From Pseudomonas sp. ZH-FAD (GTDB lineage: Bacteria; Pseudomonadota; Gammaproteobacteria; Pseudomonadales; Pseudomonadaceae), in NCBI RefSeq assembly GCF_002803095.1, contig NZ_PGLR01000023.1, positions 1-64,000 of the forward strand: DNA of 64,000 nucleotides, given 5' to 3'. Below are positions 51,066-61,160 of this stretch, piece by piece; within the stretch, counting starts at the first letter, position 1; each line of letters begins with the position of its first letter. Both the position numbers and the translations under genes were made by a program. The notes under the pieces are model-generated. The model had not been told where the DNA came from, did no database searches, and saw only the letters and a list, made by a program, of their open reading frames with translations.

Positions 51066-51738
51066 CTTCGGCGGCCTTCCTGAAAGCCTCACCGAACGCG
51101 CTCGGCGCCGGCGGCGCGGGCGGCTCGGCAGGGCCGCTGCTGGCCAGGGTGAACCGCTGGCTCAGCGTCTGCCCCTGCACCTGCAGCTCGCCGGCGGCCT
51201 GCGGCAACAACTGCGGATTGCCCGGGTGCCAGAGGGTCACGGCGTAGCGGCCGGCCGGCAACCCGGCGATGGCCGCATGGCCGTTCTCGTCGCTGACGGC
51301 GAACCAGGGATCGTCGGTGACATAGATATAGCCGAGCATCCAGTCATGAATATTGCAGCCCAGCACCACCAGACCGGGCTTATCGAACAGCACCGGCTCG
51401 CTCGGCGTGCCCTGGTACAGGCGCAGCTCGAAACGCTTGGCCGGCGAGAAGGAGTAGACCTGGTGGCGGATATCGTCGCTGTTGGGGAAGGACACCAGGG
51501 TGCCGGTACGCACCGCCAGCACATGGGGCTGGAACTGCTTGTCGCGCTGATCCATGAGCGCCGGCGGTGGCGCCTGGGATGTGTCCAACGGGCCGCTCAG
51601 GCTGATCACCGCATCGGCCAGCGGCTGGCCGGCGGCGTCCAGCAGATCGGCGTGCAGCGCCGCGGCATGCGCCGGGCCGGGCAGGACCAGGGCGGCGAAC
51701 AGAACGAGGGGAAGCAGGCAGGAATTGCGACCAGTCAT
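51052..51738 (-). CDS. Exported cupredoxin-like protein (methylamine utilisation protein-like)
   Basis: A 228-residue periplasmic protein. The signal peptide ends GPAHA near residue 25. The cupredoxin copper site is H92 (RHQVYSF) with C128, H131 and M134 in VLGCNIHDWMLGYIYV, a type I copper arrangement. A carboxypeptidase-regulatory-like beta-sandwich (GLPAGRYAVTLWHPG) follows, then an Ala/Pro tail. Homologs are annotated MauL/methylamine utilisation because of similarity, but no mau genes are here. It is the first gene of the operon, with ATG 51738 chosen for its signal peptide. It may donate electrons or sense redox for the sensor encoded next (inference). Confidence 0.88.
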   Translation of the reverse strand: MTGRNSCLLPLVLFAALVLPGPAHAAALHADLLDAAGQPLADAVISLSGPLDTSQAPPPALMDQRDKQFQPHVLAVRTGTLVSFPNSDDIRHQVYSFSPAKRFELRLYQGTPSEPVLFDKPGLVVLGCNIHDWMLGYIYVTDDPWFAVSDENGHAAIAGLPAGRYAVTLWHPGNPQLLPQAAGELQVQGQTLSQRFTLASSGPAEPPAPPAPSAFGEAFRKAAEDAAQ

Positions 51739-51830
51739 GCGCGACCCTTGGCCCGGGCAGGCGGCCGGGGCGTCCACAGGATTACATGCCATCTTGGCAA
51801 CCGAGTTTGGCGTACAGAATTGACAGCCTA

Positions 51831-51855
51831 GCTGGCCGGCAGCGAACCGGCCAGC
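51831..51855. other. Hairpin between the AraC gene and the cupredoxin operon
   Basis: Nine-bp arms GCTGGCCGG (51831-51839) and CCGGCCAGC (51847-51855) with a 7-base loop lie in the 138-bp gap. No T run follows on the minus strand, so it is a weak terminator for the AraC gene at best, or an operator for the operon. Confidence 0.35.
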
Positions 51856-51876
51856 GGCAATTGGCCAGCAGCGGCG

Positions 51877-52626
51877 CTATTCTCGGCGCAGGCGTTTCGG
51901 GGTCAGGCCCAGATAGCGGCGCATGGCAGTGGTCAGCGCACTCTGACTGGAGAAACCACATTCCTCGGCGATTCTTACCAACGGCAGGTTGCTCTCGCGC
52001 AGCATGCGCGCGGCGCGGTCGAGGCGAGTCTGGAGCAGGTACTGGTGTGGCGTGAGGCCGACGCTGTCCTTGAACTGGGCATGGAAGTGGCTGGGGCTCA
52101 GGCACATTTCGTGCGCCAGCTCGGCGACGCTGATGCGCCGCGCCAGGTGCTCGCCGATGTAATCATCCAGGCGCTGCAGATCCAGCGCCCCCTGCGGCTG
52201 CCGGCGCTGCTCGCCAAACAGACGCAGGTGCAGAGCACGGAGCAATACACCGCCGAGAGAACGCGCGAGGATGGAGTCGCTGCCGTAGCGCTCCAACTCT
52301 GCGCCGGCATAGCTCAGCAGGTGCTGAAAATCGACATCAAGGGCGGGATAACGCGGTGTTTCGAACAGACGGTGGAGCAGCTCCAGGTCTTCACTGGGGG
52401 TGTCCTGCTCGTCCAGGTCGAGAATCAGCATGCGGTTGTCGCCCATGCCGGCGAACTGGTGAGCGGCATCGCCCGGCACCAGGCAGGCGCGCATACGGCA
52501 GACTTCCCCACCGCGGCCGCCGACTTCGAATTCGGCGCGGCCGACCAGGGACATCACCAACTGGTGATGATCATGGGCATGTTCATGGGCCTGTTCATCC
52601 AGGCGGATCACACGGGCTTGCAGCAT
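51877..52626 (-). CDS. AraC-family transcriptional regulator
   Basis: A 249-residue regulator. The N-terminal half is a cupin-like sensing domain with a His-rich start (EQAHEHAHDHHQLVMSL) that could bind metal. The C-terminal half has two helix-turn-helix motifs, ISVAELAHEMCLSPSHFHAQFKDSVGLTPHQYLLQTRLDRA and LVRIAEECGFSSQSALTTAMRRYLG. It is transcribed towards the cupredoxin operon 138 bp away and may control it, which is an inference; a role of its own is equally possible. Confidence 0.9.
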   Translation of the reverse strand: MLQARVIRLDEQAHEHAHDHHQLVMSLVGRAEFEVGGRGGEVCRMRACLVPGDAAHQFAGMGDNRMLILDLDEQDTPSEDLELLHRLFETPRYPALDVDFQHLLSYAGAELERYGSDSILARSLGGVLLRALHLRLFGEQRRQPQGALDLQRLDDYIGEHLARRISVAELAHEMCLSPSHFHAQFKDSVGLTPHQYLLQTRLDRAARMLRESNLPLVRIAEECGFSSQSALTTAMRRYLGLTPKRLRRE

Positions 52627-52871
52627 CGCAAAAGACTGGCGGCACGAAACAAGGGTTGCACTTTACTCCTTTCCAAGGGAAAACGCCGCAACCACCTATC
52701 AGTGAAATGGTTGCACCTATAGCAACCAGCGCACCAATTCGCAGCTCTGGACAGCTTCAGGCCCTATTACCGTGCACCCGATCAATCCCGCTGAACCGCA
52801 TTACACAACCTCCGACGAATGGCAGGAGAGTTGCTTCGCTACTCTCGACCGCCCCTGACAAGCGAACCCCG

Positions 52872-53576
52872 ATGAGCGATGCCGCCCTCATTTTTCTGAC
52901 CCTGCTGGTCGCGCTGCTCACACTGAGCTACTGGCTCACCCACCGCGCGGAAAATCGCCAGTTGAAAGCCAGCAAACAGGCGGACACCGAGATCGTGCAG
53001 CGCTGCCTCGACCTGCTTCAGGCCCTGCAGAAACATCGTGGGCTGGGCGCGCAGCAGGACGCCGCGAGCCTCGCGCAGCGCAATACGCAGGCGCAGCAGC
53101 TGGATCAGCTCTGGCTGAACTGGCCCGGCGCCAGCATGCAACTACCTCCCCTGCAGCAACACTGGCCGCAGTTGCGCCGCAAACCCGCCGACTTCGATGC
53201 CCACTGCCGACTGATCGAAACACTGCTGACGGTGATCGAACAACTCGAAGATCGCCTCTACCGTCAACATCACCCCAGAATTCGCGGGCTTGGCGAGGCC
53301 TGCCGCTCGCTCGAAGACCTTGCCAGGCTGCGTGGCCTGGCGGTACGCGCGGCCAATTACGAGCGCTGCCCGCCAGGCCTGCAGATGCAACTGCGCTTTC
53401 TCTGCAACCGCATGCTCGATCAGGAGCAGGACTCGCATCTGCTCGCGCTGATCGAGCGTCTGCAGAGTGACCTGATCGAGTCGGCGCAGATTCGCCTGGC
53501 ACCCGGTGAGTGCTTCGCCCTGCTCACCCCACTGATCGAGCAGCGCCTGCAAGGCATTCGCCTGAGCCTCGACTGA
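52872..53576 (+). CDS. Uncharacterised membrane-anchored helical protein upstream of asrA
   Basis: A 234-residue protein with one N-terminal membrane helix (ALIFLTLLVALLTLSYWL) and an otherwise all-helical cytoplasmic or periplasmic body. The segment QRCLDLLQALQKHRGLGAQ resembles the start of NIT (nitrate/nitrite sensing) domains, where LQxERG is conserved. No output domain follows. The open frame runs far upstream, but MSDAALIFLTLL at 52872 with ACCCCG upstream gives the anchor. It precedes asrA on the same strand with 61 bp between; that gap has its own heat-shock promoter. Confidence 0.7.
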   Translation: MSDAALIFLTLLVALLTLSYWLTHRAENRQLKASKQADTEIVQRCLDLLQALQKHRGLGAQQDAASLAQRNTQAQQLDQLWLNWPGASMQLPPLQQHWPQLRRKPADFDAHCRLIETLLTVIEQLEDRLYRQHHPRIRGLGEACRSLEDLARLRGLAVRAANYERCPPGLQMQLRFLCNRMLDQEQDSHLLALIERLQSDLIESAQIRLAPGECFALLTPLIEQRLQGIRLSLD

Positions 53577-53580
53577 AACA

Positions 53581-53609
53581 TTGAAAAAATCCTGCACTCG
53601 CCCCATGTA
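53581..53609 (+). promoter_or_regulatory. Sigma-32 (RpoH) heat-shock promoter of asrA
   Basis: TTGAAA (53581-53586), a 14-base spacer and CCCCATGTA (53601-53609) match the RpoH consensus CTTGAAA-N11..16-CCCCATnTA at almost every position. The start codon is 29 bp downstream with an AAAGG ribosome site between. Heat induction is known for AsrA in P. aeruginosa. Confidence 0.85.
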
Positions 53610-53637
53610 GCAACCAACGTACACGCAAAGGTGCTCC

Positions 53638-56034
53638 ATGAACGATCAGGACAACACCCCCGAAGCTGTCGAAGTTCACGTCAAGGCCGATAGCACCGGC
53701 CTGGTACTGCCCGCACAGCAGTTGCCGGACAAGCTCTACATCATCCCCATCCACAACCGCCCGTTCTTTCCGGCGCAGGTGCTGCCAGTCATGGTCAACC
53801 AGCAGCCCTGGGGCCGCACGCTGACGCGCGTCGGCAATACCGAGCACAAATGCCTGGCGGTGTTCTTCGTCGACACCCCGCCGGACGAACATGGCGAGTT
53901 CGACCTCGATACCCTGCCAGAGCACGGTACGCTGGTGCGTGTACATCACGTCAGCGAGGAAGGCGGCAAACTGCAGTTCGTCGCCCAAGGTCTGACCCGC
54001 GTGCGCATTCGCGGCTGGCTGAGCCGCCGCGGTCCGTACCTGGCCGAAGTGGAATATCCACAGCCGCCAAACGATCCGCGTGACGAGGTCAAGGCCTACG
54101 GCATGGCGCTGATCAATGCGATCAAGGAGCTGCTGCCGCTCAACCCGCTGTACAGCGAGGAGCTGAAGAACTACCTCAATCGCTTCAGCCCCAACGACCC
54201 GTCGCCACTCACCGACTTCGCCGCCGCCCTGACCACCGCCTCCGGCCAGGAGCTGCAGGAAGTGCTGGATACCGTGCCCATGCTCAAGCGCATGGAAAAG
54301 GTGCTGCCGCTGCTGCGCAAGGAAGTGGAGGTCGGCCGTCTGCAGAAGGAGCTGTCGGCCGAGGTCAACAAGCAGATCGGCGAACGCCAACGCGAATTTT
54401 TCCTCAAGGAGCAGCTCAAGCTGATCCAGCAGGAGCTGGGCATCAGCAAGGATGACAAGAGTGCCGATCGTGAGGAATTCCTCGCCCGCCTCGAAGGCAA
54501 GACCCTACCCGCACCGGCCCAGAAGCGCATCGACGAGGAGCTGAACAAGCTGTCGATCCTCGAGACCGGTTCGCCGGAATACGCCGTCACGCGCAACTAC
54601 CTGGACTGGGCCACCGCCCTGCCCTGGGGCGTTCACGGCGAGGACAAGCTCGATCTGGGCCGTGCGCGCAAGGTGCTGGACAAGCACCACGCCGGCATGG
54701 ACGACATCAAGCAGCGCATCACCGAATTTCTTGCCGTGGGTGCCTTCAAGGGCGAGATCGCCGGCTCCATCGTGCTGCTGGTCGGCCCGCCCGGCGTGGG
54801 CAAGACCAGCATCGGCAAGTCCATCGCCGAATCCCTCGGCCGGCCGTTCTATCGCTTCTCGGTGGGCGGGATGCGTGACGAAGCGGAGATCAAGGGCCAT
54901 CGCCGCACCTACATCGGTGCCATGCCCGGCAAGCTGGTGCAGGCGCTGAAGGAAGCCGAGGTGATGAACCCGGTGATCATGCTCGACGAGATCGACAAGA
55001 TGGGCACCAGCTACCAGGGCGACCCGGCCTCGGCGCTGCTGGAAACACTCGATCCGGAGCAGAACGTCGAATTCCTTGACCACTATCTGGATCTGCGCCT
55101 GGATCTGTCCAAGGTGTTGTTCGTGTGCACCGCCAACACCCTCGACTCCATCCCCGGGCCGCTGCTCGACCGCATGGAAGTGATCCGCCTGTCCGGTTAC
55201 ATCACCGAGGAAAAACTGGCCATCGCCAAGCGCCACCTGTGGCCCAAGCAGTTGGAGAAAGCTGGCGTGCCGAAGGCGCGCCTGTCCATCAGTGACGCCG
55301 CCTTGCGCGCAGTGATCGAAGGCTATGCTCGCGAGGCCGGCGTGCGCCAGCTGGAGAAACAACTGGGCAAGCTGGTGCGCAAGTCGGTGGTGAAGCTGCT
55401 GGAGGATCCCGAGGCGAAGATCCGCATCGGCGCCAAGGATCTGGAAGACGCACTCGGCATGCCGGTGTTCCGCAACGAGCGGGTGCTGGCCGGTACCGGA
55501 GTGATCACCGGCCTGGCCTGGACCAGCATGGGCGGCGCCACCCTGCCGATCGAGGCGACGCGCATCCACACGCTCAATCGCGGCTTCAAGCTTACCGGCC
55601 AGCTCGGCGAGGTGATGAAGGAATCGGCGGAGATCGCCTACAGCTACGTCAGCTCGCACCTCAAGCAGTTCGGCGGCGACCCGACCTTCTTCGACCAGGC
55701 CTTCGTCCACCTGCACGTGCCGGAAGGCGCCACGCCCAAGGACGGCCCCAGCGCCGGCATCACCATGGCCAGCGCCCTGCTCTCCCTGGCGCGCAACCAG
55801 GCGCCGAAGAAGGGCGTGGCCATGACCGGCGAGCTGACCCTGACCGGCCAGGTGCTGCCCATCGGTGGCGTGCGTGAGAAGGTGATCGCGGCGCGGCGGC
55901 AGAAGATCTTCGAGCTGATCCTGCCGGAGGCCAACCGCGGCAGTTACGAGGAACTGCCGGACTACCTCAAGGAAGGCCTGACGGTGCACTTCGCCAAGCG
56001 TTATGGCGATGTGGCCAAGGTGTTGTTCGACTAA
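53638..56034 (+). CDS. asrA: Lon-type ATP-dependent protease AsrA
   Basis: A 798-residue Lon-family protease. The N-terminal LAN domain starts after about 30 acidic residues (LYIIPIHNRPFFPAQVLPVMV), followed by the coiled segment, AAA+ domain with Walker A GPPGVGKTS and Walker B VIMLDEIDKMG, and the peptidase dyad S705 (KDGPSAGIT) and K748 (GGVREKVIAA). The acidic N-terminal extension and its neighbour icp identify it as the AsrA paralog (PA0779 type) and not the main Lon next to clpX. It degrades misfolded or regulatory proteins. It has its own sigma-32 promoter, and a REP pair begins 13 bp after the stop. Confidence 0.93.
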   Translation: MNDQDNTPEAVEVHVKADSTGLVLPAQQLPDKLYIIPIHNRPFFPAQVLPVMVNQQPWGRTLTRVGNTEHKCLAVFFVDTPPDEHGEFDLDTLPEHGTLVRVHHVSEEGGKLQFVAQGLTRVRIRGWLSRRGPYLAEVEYPQPPNDPRDEVKAYGMALINAIKELLPLNPLYSEELKNYLNRFSPNDPSPLTDFAAALTTASGQELQEVLDTVPMLKRMEKVLPLLRKEVEVGRLQKELSAEVNKQIGERQREFFLKEQLKLIQQELGISKDDKSADREEFLARLEGKTLPAPAQKRIDEELNKLSILETGSPEYAVTRNYLDWATALPWGVHGEDKLDLGRARKVLDKHHAGMDDIKQRITEFLAVGAFKGEIAGSIVLLVGPPGVGKTSIGKSIAESLGRPFYRFSVGGMRDEAEIKGHRRTYIGAMPGKLVQALKEAEVMNPVIMLDEIDKMGTSYQGDPASALLETLDPEQNVEFLDHYLDLRLDLSKVLFVCTANTLDSIPGPLLDRMEVIRLSGYITEEKLAIAKRHLWPKQLEKAGVPKARLSISDAALRAVIEGYAREAGVRQLEKQLGKLVRKSVVKLLEDPEAKIRIGAKDLEDALGMPVFRNERVLAGTGVITGLAWTSMGGATLPIEATRIHTLNRGFKLTGQLGEVMKESAEIAYSYVSSHLKQFGGDPTFFDQAFVHLHVPEGATPKDGPSAGITMASALLSLARNQAPKKGVAMTGELTLTGQVLPIGGVREKVIAARRQKIFELILPEANRGSYEELPDYLKEGLTVHFAKRYGDVAKVLFD

Positions 56035-56046
56035 CACCACAAAGAT

Positions 56047-56114
56047 CGCCGCTGAAGCGCCTCCCACAGAGCACATCCTGATCACGCTCTCGTGGGAGGG
56101 GCTTTAGCCGCGAC
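56047..56114. repeat. REP pair between asrA and icp
   Basis: Arms at 56047-56067 (CGCCGCTGAAGCGCCTCCCA) and 56092-56114 are near-complementary and face each other with GTGGGAGG ends inward. It is the same repeat family as the pair at 56607-56666, arranged in the opposite sense. Confidence 0.85.
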
Positions 56115-56189
56115 GGTATATGCAACCAGGTCGCGCCAGGCAAGCCGATGCGGCTATGCTGGGCCAGGTTTCGTCGACTGGAGTTCGTC

Positions 56190-56582
56190 ATGCACGCCAC
56201 CTTGCGCCTGCTTACCCTGCCCGCCCTGGCCCTGCTTACGGCCTGCGCCCATCAATCCGGCACGCTGGAATTGAAGAAGGACAGGCAGTGCCCGCTGACG
56301 CTGAACAAGGGCCAGCAACTGATTCTCAGCCTGCCCAGCAACCCCACCACCGGCTTTCGCTGGGAAGTCCGTGATGGCGCGGCGAACGTGCTGCAAAGCC
56401 TCGGCCCCGAGGTGTACAGCAATCCCGAAGACGCCGGGCTGGTGGGCGCTGGCGGCATTTCCACCTGGCGCTTCACAGCGCGCGAGCCAGGCGAAGGTCG
56501 CTTGCTGCTGACCTACCAGCAGCCGTGGGAGCAGAACGTGCCGCCTGCAGAAACCTTCGAGTGTGAATTGCGGGTGAAGTGA
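56190..56582 (+). CDS. icp: Chagasin-like inhibitor of cysteine peptidases, lipoprotein (Icp)
   Basis: A 130-residue I42-family protein. The signal peptide ends in a lipobox LLTAC (Cys20). Loops that occupy the protease cleft in chagasin are visible: NPTTGFRWEV (L4), GAGGISTWRFTAREPG (L2 and strand) and YQQPWE (L6). The family blocks papain-like cysteine proteases; a bacterial partner is not obvious. In P. aeruginosa icp (PA0778) also adjoins asrA. ATG 56190 gives the lipoprotein signal. The gene is bracketed by two REP pairs. Confidence 0.9.
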   Translation: MHATLRLLTLPALALLTACAHQSGTLELKKDRQCPLTLNKGQQLILSLPSNPTTGFRWEVRDGAANVLQSLGPEVYSNPEDAGLVGAGGISTWRFTAREPGEGRLLLTYQQPWEQNVPPAETFECELRVK

Positions 56583-56606
56583 AATAGCCGCGCATGGTAC
56601 GGCTTC

Positions 56607-56666
56607 TGTGAGAGGGGCTTCAGCTGCGACGACTCGAAGTCAGTCGCCGCTGAAGCGCCTCCCACA
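56607..56666. repeat. REP pair between icp and the ABC-2 permease gene
   Basis: Arms 56607-56630 and 56643-56666 (GTCGCCGCTGAAGCGCCTCC) are near-complementary, with the CTCCCACA ends outward, 12 bp apart. It lies between convergent genes, where REP pairs are common. Confidence 0.85.
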
Positions 56667-56681
56667 AAACTCCGCCCGGCA

Positions 56682-57449
56682 TCAGCTCTTGAGCCGGTAA
56701 CCGGTCTTGAAGATCCAGCCCACCAGCAAGATGCATAGCGCCAGAAAGCCCAGCACCATGGCCAGGCTGACGCCGACATTGACGTCGGACACGCCGTAGA
56801 AGCTCCAGCGGAATGCGCTGATCAGGTACACCACCGGATTGAACAGGGTCACCGTCTGCCAGGCCGGCGGCAGCATGCTGATGGAGTAGAAGGCGCCGCC
56901 GAGGAAGGTCAACGGCGTGACGATCAGCGCCGGGACGATCTGCAGCTTCTCCCAGCCATCGGCCCACACGCCGATGATGAAGCCGAACAGGCTGAAGGTC
57001 AGCGCGGTCAGCACCAGGAACGCCGCCATCCAGATGGGGTGCTGAATCTCGAAATCGACGAACAGCCTGGCGGTGAGCAGGATGATCAGGCCGAGGATCA
57101 CCGACTTGGTCGCCGCCGCGCCGACATAGCCGACGAGGATTTCCAGGTAGGACACCGGCGCCGACAACAGCTCGTAGATGCTCCCCGAGTACTTGGGCAT
57201 GTAGATGCCGAACGAGGCGTTGGAAATGCTTTCGGTCAGCAGCGCCAGCATGATCAGGCCGGGAATGATGAAGGCACCATAACTGACGCCCTGCACCTGG
57301 GTCATGCTCGAACCGATGGCCGAGCCGAACACCACAAAATACAGCGAGGTGCTGATCACCGGTGTGGCGATGCTCTGCAGCAGGGTGCGCCAGGTGCGCG
57401 CCAGCTCGAACAGGTAGATGGCCTTGATGGCGTACAGGTTCATGCGCAA
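56682..57449 (-). CDS. ABC-2 type transporter permease (YadH-like)
   Basis: A 255-residue membrane protein with six predicted helices (IATPVISTSLYFVVFGSAIGS, YGAFIIPGLIMLALLTESISN, VILGLIILLTARLFV, FLVLTALTFSLFGFIIGVWADGW). The C-terminal PLTFLGGAFYSISMLPPAWQTVTLFNPVVYLISAFRWSFYG is the ABC-2 signature of the YadH/NodJ group. It works with the ATPase encoded upstream, 139 bp away, to export an envelope component or drug; the substrate is unknown. Confidence 0.92.
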   Translation of the reverse strand: MRMNLYAIKAIYLFELARTWRTLLQSIATPVISTSLYFVVFGSAIGSSMTQVQGVSYGAFIIPGLIMLALLTESISNASFGIYMPKYSGSIYELLSAPVSYLEILVGYVGAAATKSVILGLIILLTARLFVDFEIQHPIWMAAFLVLTALTFSLFGFIIGVWADGWEKLQIVPALIVTPLTFLGGAFYSISMLPPAWQTVTLFNPVVYLISAFRWSFYGVSDVNVGVSLAMVLGFLALCILLVGWIFKTGYRLKS

Positions 57450-57468
57450 ATCTCCATTTCAGGGCGCT

Positions 57469-57588
57469 GAGAAGCGTAGCGAGCGAAGGTCAGGCAAGGC
57501 GAAATCGGGCGAGGCCGCGGAGTGTACGCGCTGTACATGAGCAGGCCGAGCCTGATTTCAACGCAGCCTGGGCGAGCGCAGTAGCTTC

Positions 57589-57590
<2 letters not shown>
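57469..57590. repeat. Long imperfect palindrome between the two ABC-2 genes
   Basis: The ends GAGAAGC (57469-57475) and GCTTCTC (57584-57590) pair, and inward AGCGAGCG/CGAGCGC, CAGGC/GCCTG, GGCGAGGCC/GGCCGAGCC and GTACGCG/CTGTAC pair in an extended bulged hairpin of about 120 bp. This is the form of a MITE or dispersed Pseudomonas palindrome, and it overlaps the last two bases of the ATPase stop. It lies in the cotranscribed gap and could act as a processing site. Confidence 0.65.
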
Positions 57591-58512
<922 letters not shown>

Positions 58513-58725
58513 GGTGAGAGTCCTTGCCTGCGGAAAACATCACAGTTTACAGGGCATGAGACACCGACATCAGCGCACAGGAGAAAAAACGGCGCACTTG
58601 TGGTGCGCCGGGGATGCGGCAGTGAGTTAGAAAACGATTACAGCGCTTGTGGCGATGTAACGATAGGCCAGGCTGCAGATGCCGCCCGGCGTATTCAGCG
58701 GCCTTTCATGAATGCACGCGAAGCC

Positions 58726-58776
58726 GTAGGGCGGGTGAAACCCGCCGCGTTGATTGGCGGGTTGCACCCGCCCTAC
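58726..58776. repeat. Third-family REP palindrome overlapping a stop codon
   Basis: GTAGGGCGGGTGAAACCCGC (58726 on) and its near-complement (58756-58776) flank a 9-base spacer. Each arm is itself palindromic (GGGCGGGT..ACCCGCCC). The 3' end supplies CTA (58773-58775), the stop of the hydroxyacid dehydrogenase. Confidence 0.8.
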
Positions 58777-59714
58777 AACGGAGTCACTAACCTGCCGGTG
58801 GCGATGAAGGCGCGCAGGTTGTCCAGCACCAGATCGGCCATCTGCTGGCGCGTCTCGACACTGGCGCTACCGATGTGCGGCAACAGCACCACGTTGTCCA
58901 GCTCGCGCAACGCCGCCGGCACCTGGGGTTCGCGCTCGTAGACGTCCAGCCCGGCGCCGCCGATCACCTTCTGCTGCAAGGCCGTGATCAGTGCGGCCTC
59001 ATCGACCACCGAACCACGTGCGACGTTGACAAGAAAGCCATCCGGGCCCAGCGCTTCGAGCACCTCGGCGTTGATCAGGTGATGGGTGGCCTTACCGCCC
59101 GGGCAGGTCAGCACCAGGAAATCCGCCCAGCGCGCCAGCGCCAGCAGATCCGGCTCATGCTGGTAAGGGCTGCCCTCGACCGGCCGGCGATTATGGTAAC
59201 GCATCGGCATGGAAAACCCCGAAGCCCGCAGTGCCACCGCCTCGCCGATGCGGCCGAGACCGACGATACCCAGGCGCTTGCCGCTGACCCGTCGCGCCAG
59301 CGGGAAACCCGTGGTGCTGTTCCAGGCGCCGCTGCGCACGAAGCGATCCGCCTCGGACAGGCGCCGCGCGCTGTCGATCATCAGGCCCATTGCCAGGTCG
59401 GCCACGCAGTCGTTGAGCACGTCCGGCGTGGTGCTGAGCACGATGCCGCGATCCCGCAGCAGCTCCAGCGGATAGGGATCGTAGCCGACACCGAAACTGC
59501 AGATGGCGCGCAGATTCGGCAGCAGCGCCAGCTGCTCAGCCGTACAGCCGAAACGTGCCGAGGACACCATGTAAATGAACTGCTCGCCCTGCTCACGCAG
59601 GAACGCCAGCGGCTCGGCCTGTTGCCACAGCGCACTGACCTCGTATTGCTCAGCCAGCTCGCGGTTGAAACGCTCGCTCAGCGGGCCGATCTGCAGCACC
59701 TTGGGTTTGCTCAT
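58773..59714 (-). CDS. D-isomer-specific 2-hydroxyacid dehydrogenase
   Basis: A 313-residue NAD(P)-dependent dehydrogenase. The Rossmann motif GIVGLGRIG (about 148-156) is followed by the catalytic Arg in NVARGSVVDE, Glu in YEREPQVP and His in LLPHIGSAS. It resembles glyoxylate/hydroxypyruvate reductases (GhrB) that convert small 2-oxo acids. GGAGG lies directly before ATG 59714. The stop TAG comes from the repeat element at 58726-58776, so the last residues (VTPL) may be a recent change. It is the last gene of the sugar-acid operon, 26 bp after the oxidase gene. Confidence 0.92.
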   Translation of the reverse strand: MSKPKVLQIGPLSERFNRELAEQYEVSALWQQAEPLAFLREQGEQFIYMVSSARFGCTAEQLALLPNLRAICSFGVGYDPYPLELLRDRGIVLSTTPDVLNDCVADLAMGLMIDSARRLSEADRFVRSGAWNSTTGFPLARRVSGKRLGIVGLGRIGEAVALRASGFSMPMRYHNRRPVEGSPYQHEPDLLALARWADFLVLTCPGGKATHHLINAEVLEALGPDGFLVNVARGSVVDEAALITALQQKVIGGAGLDVYEREPQVPAALRELDNVVLLPHIGSASVETRQQMADLVLDNLRAFIATGRLVTPL

Positions 59715-59740
59715 GGATCCTCCTGTTTGGATCGTGCGAT

Positions 59741-61159
<1,419 letters not shown>

Positions 61160-61160
61160 C

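Noticed and set aside
52356..52871. Upstream extension of the helical membrane protein before asrA
   Set aside because: The open frame runs antisense through the start of the AraC gene with Arg/Pro-rich sequence; the membrane anchor begins at 52872.
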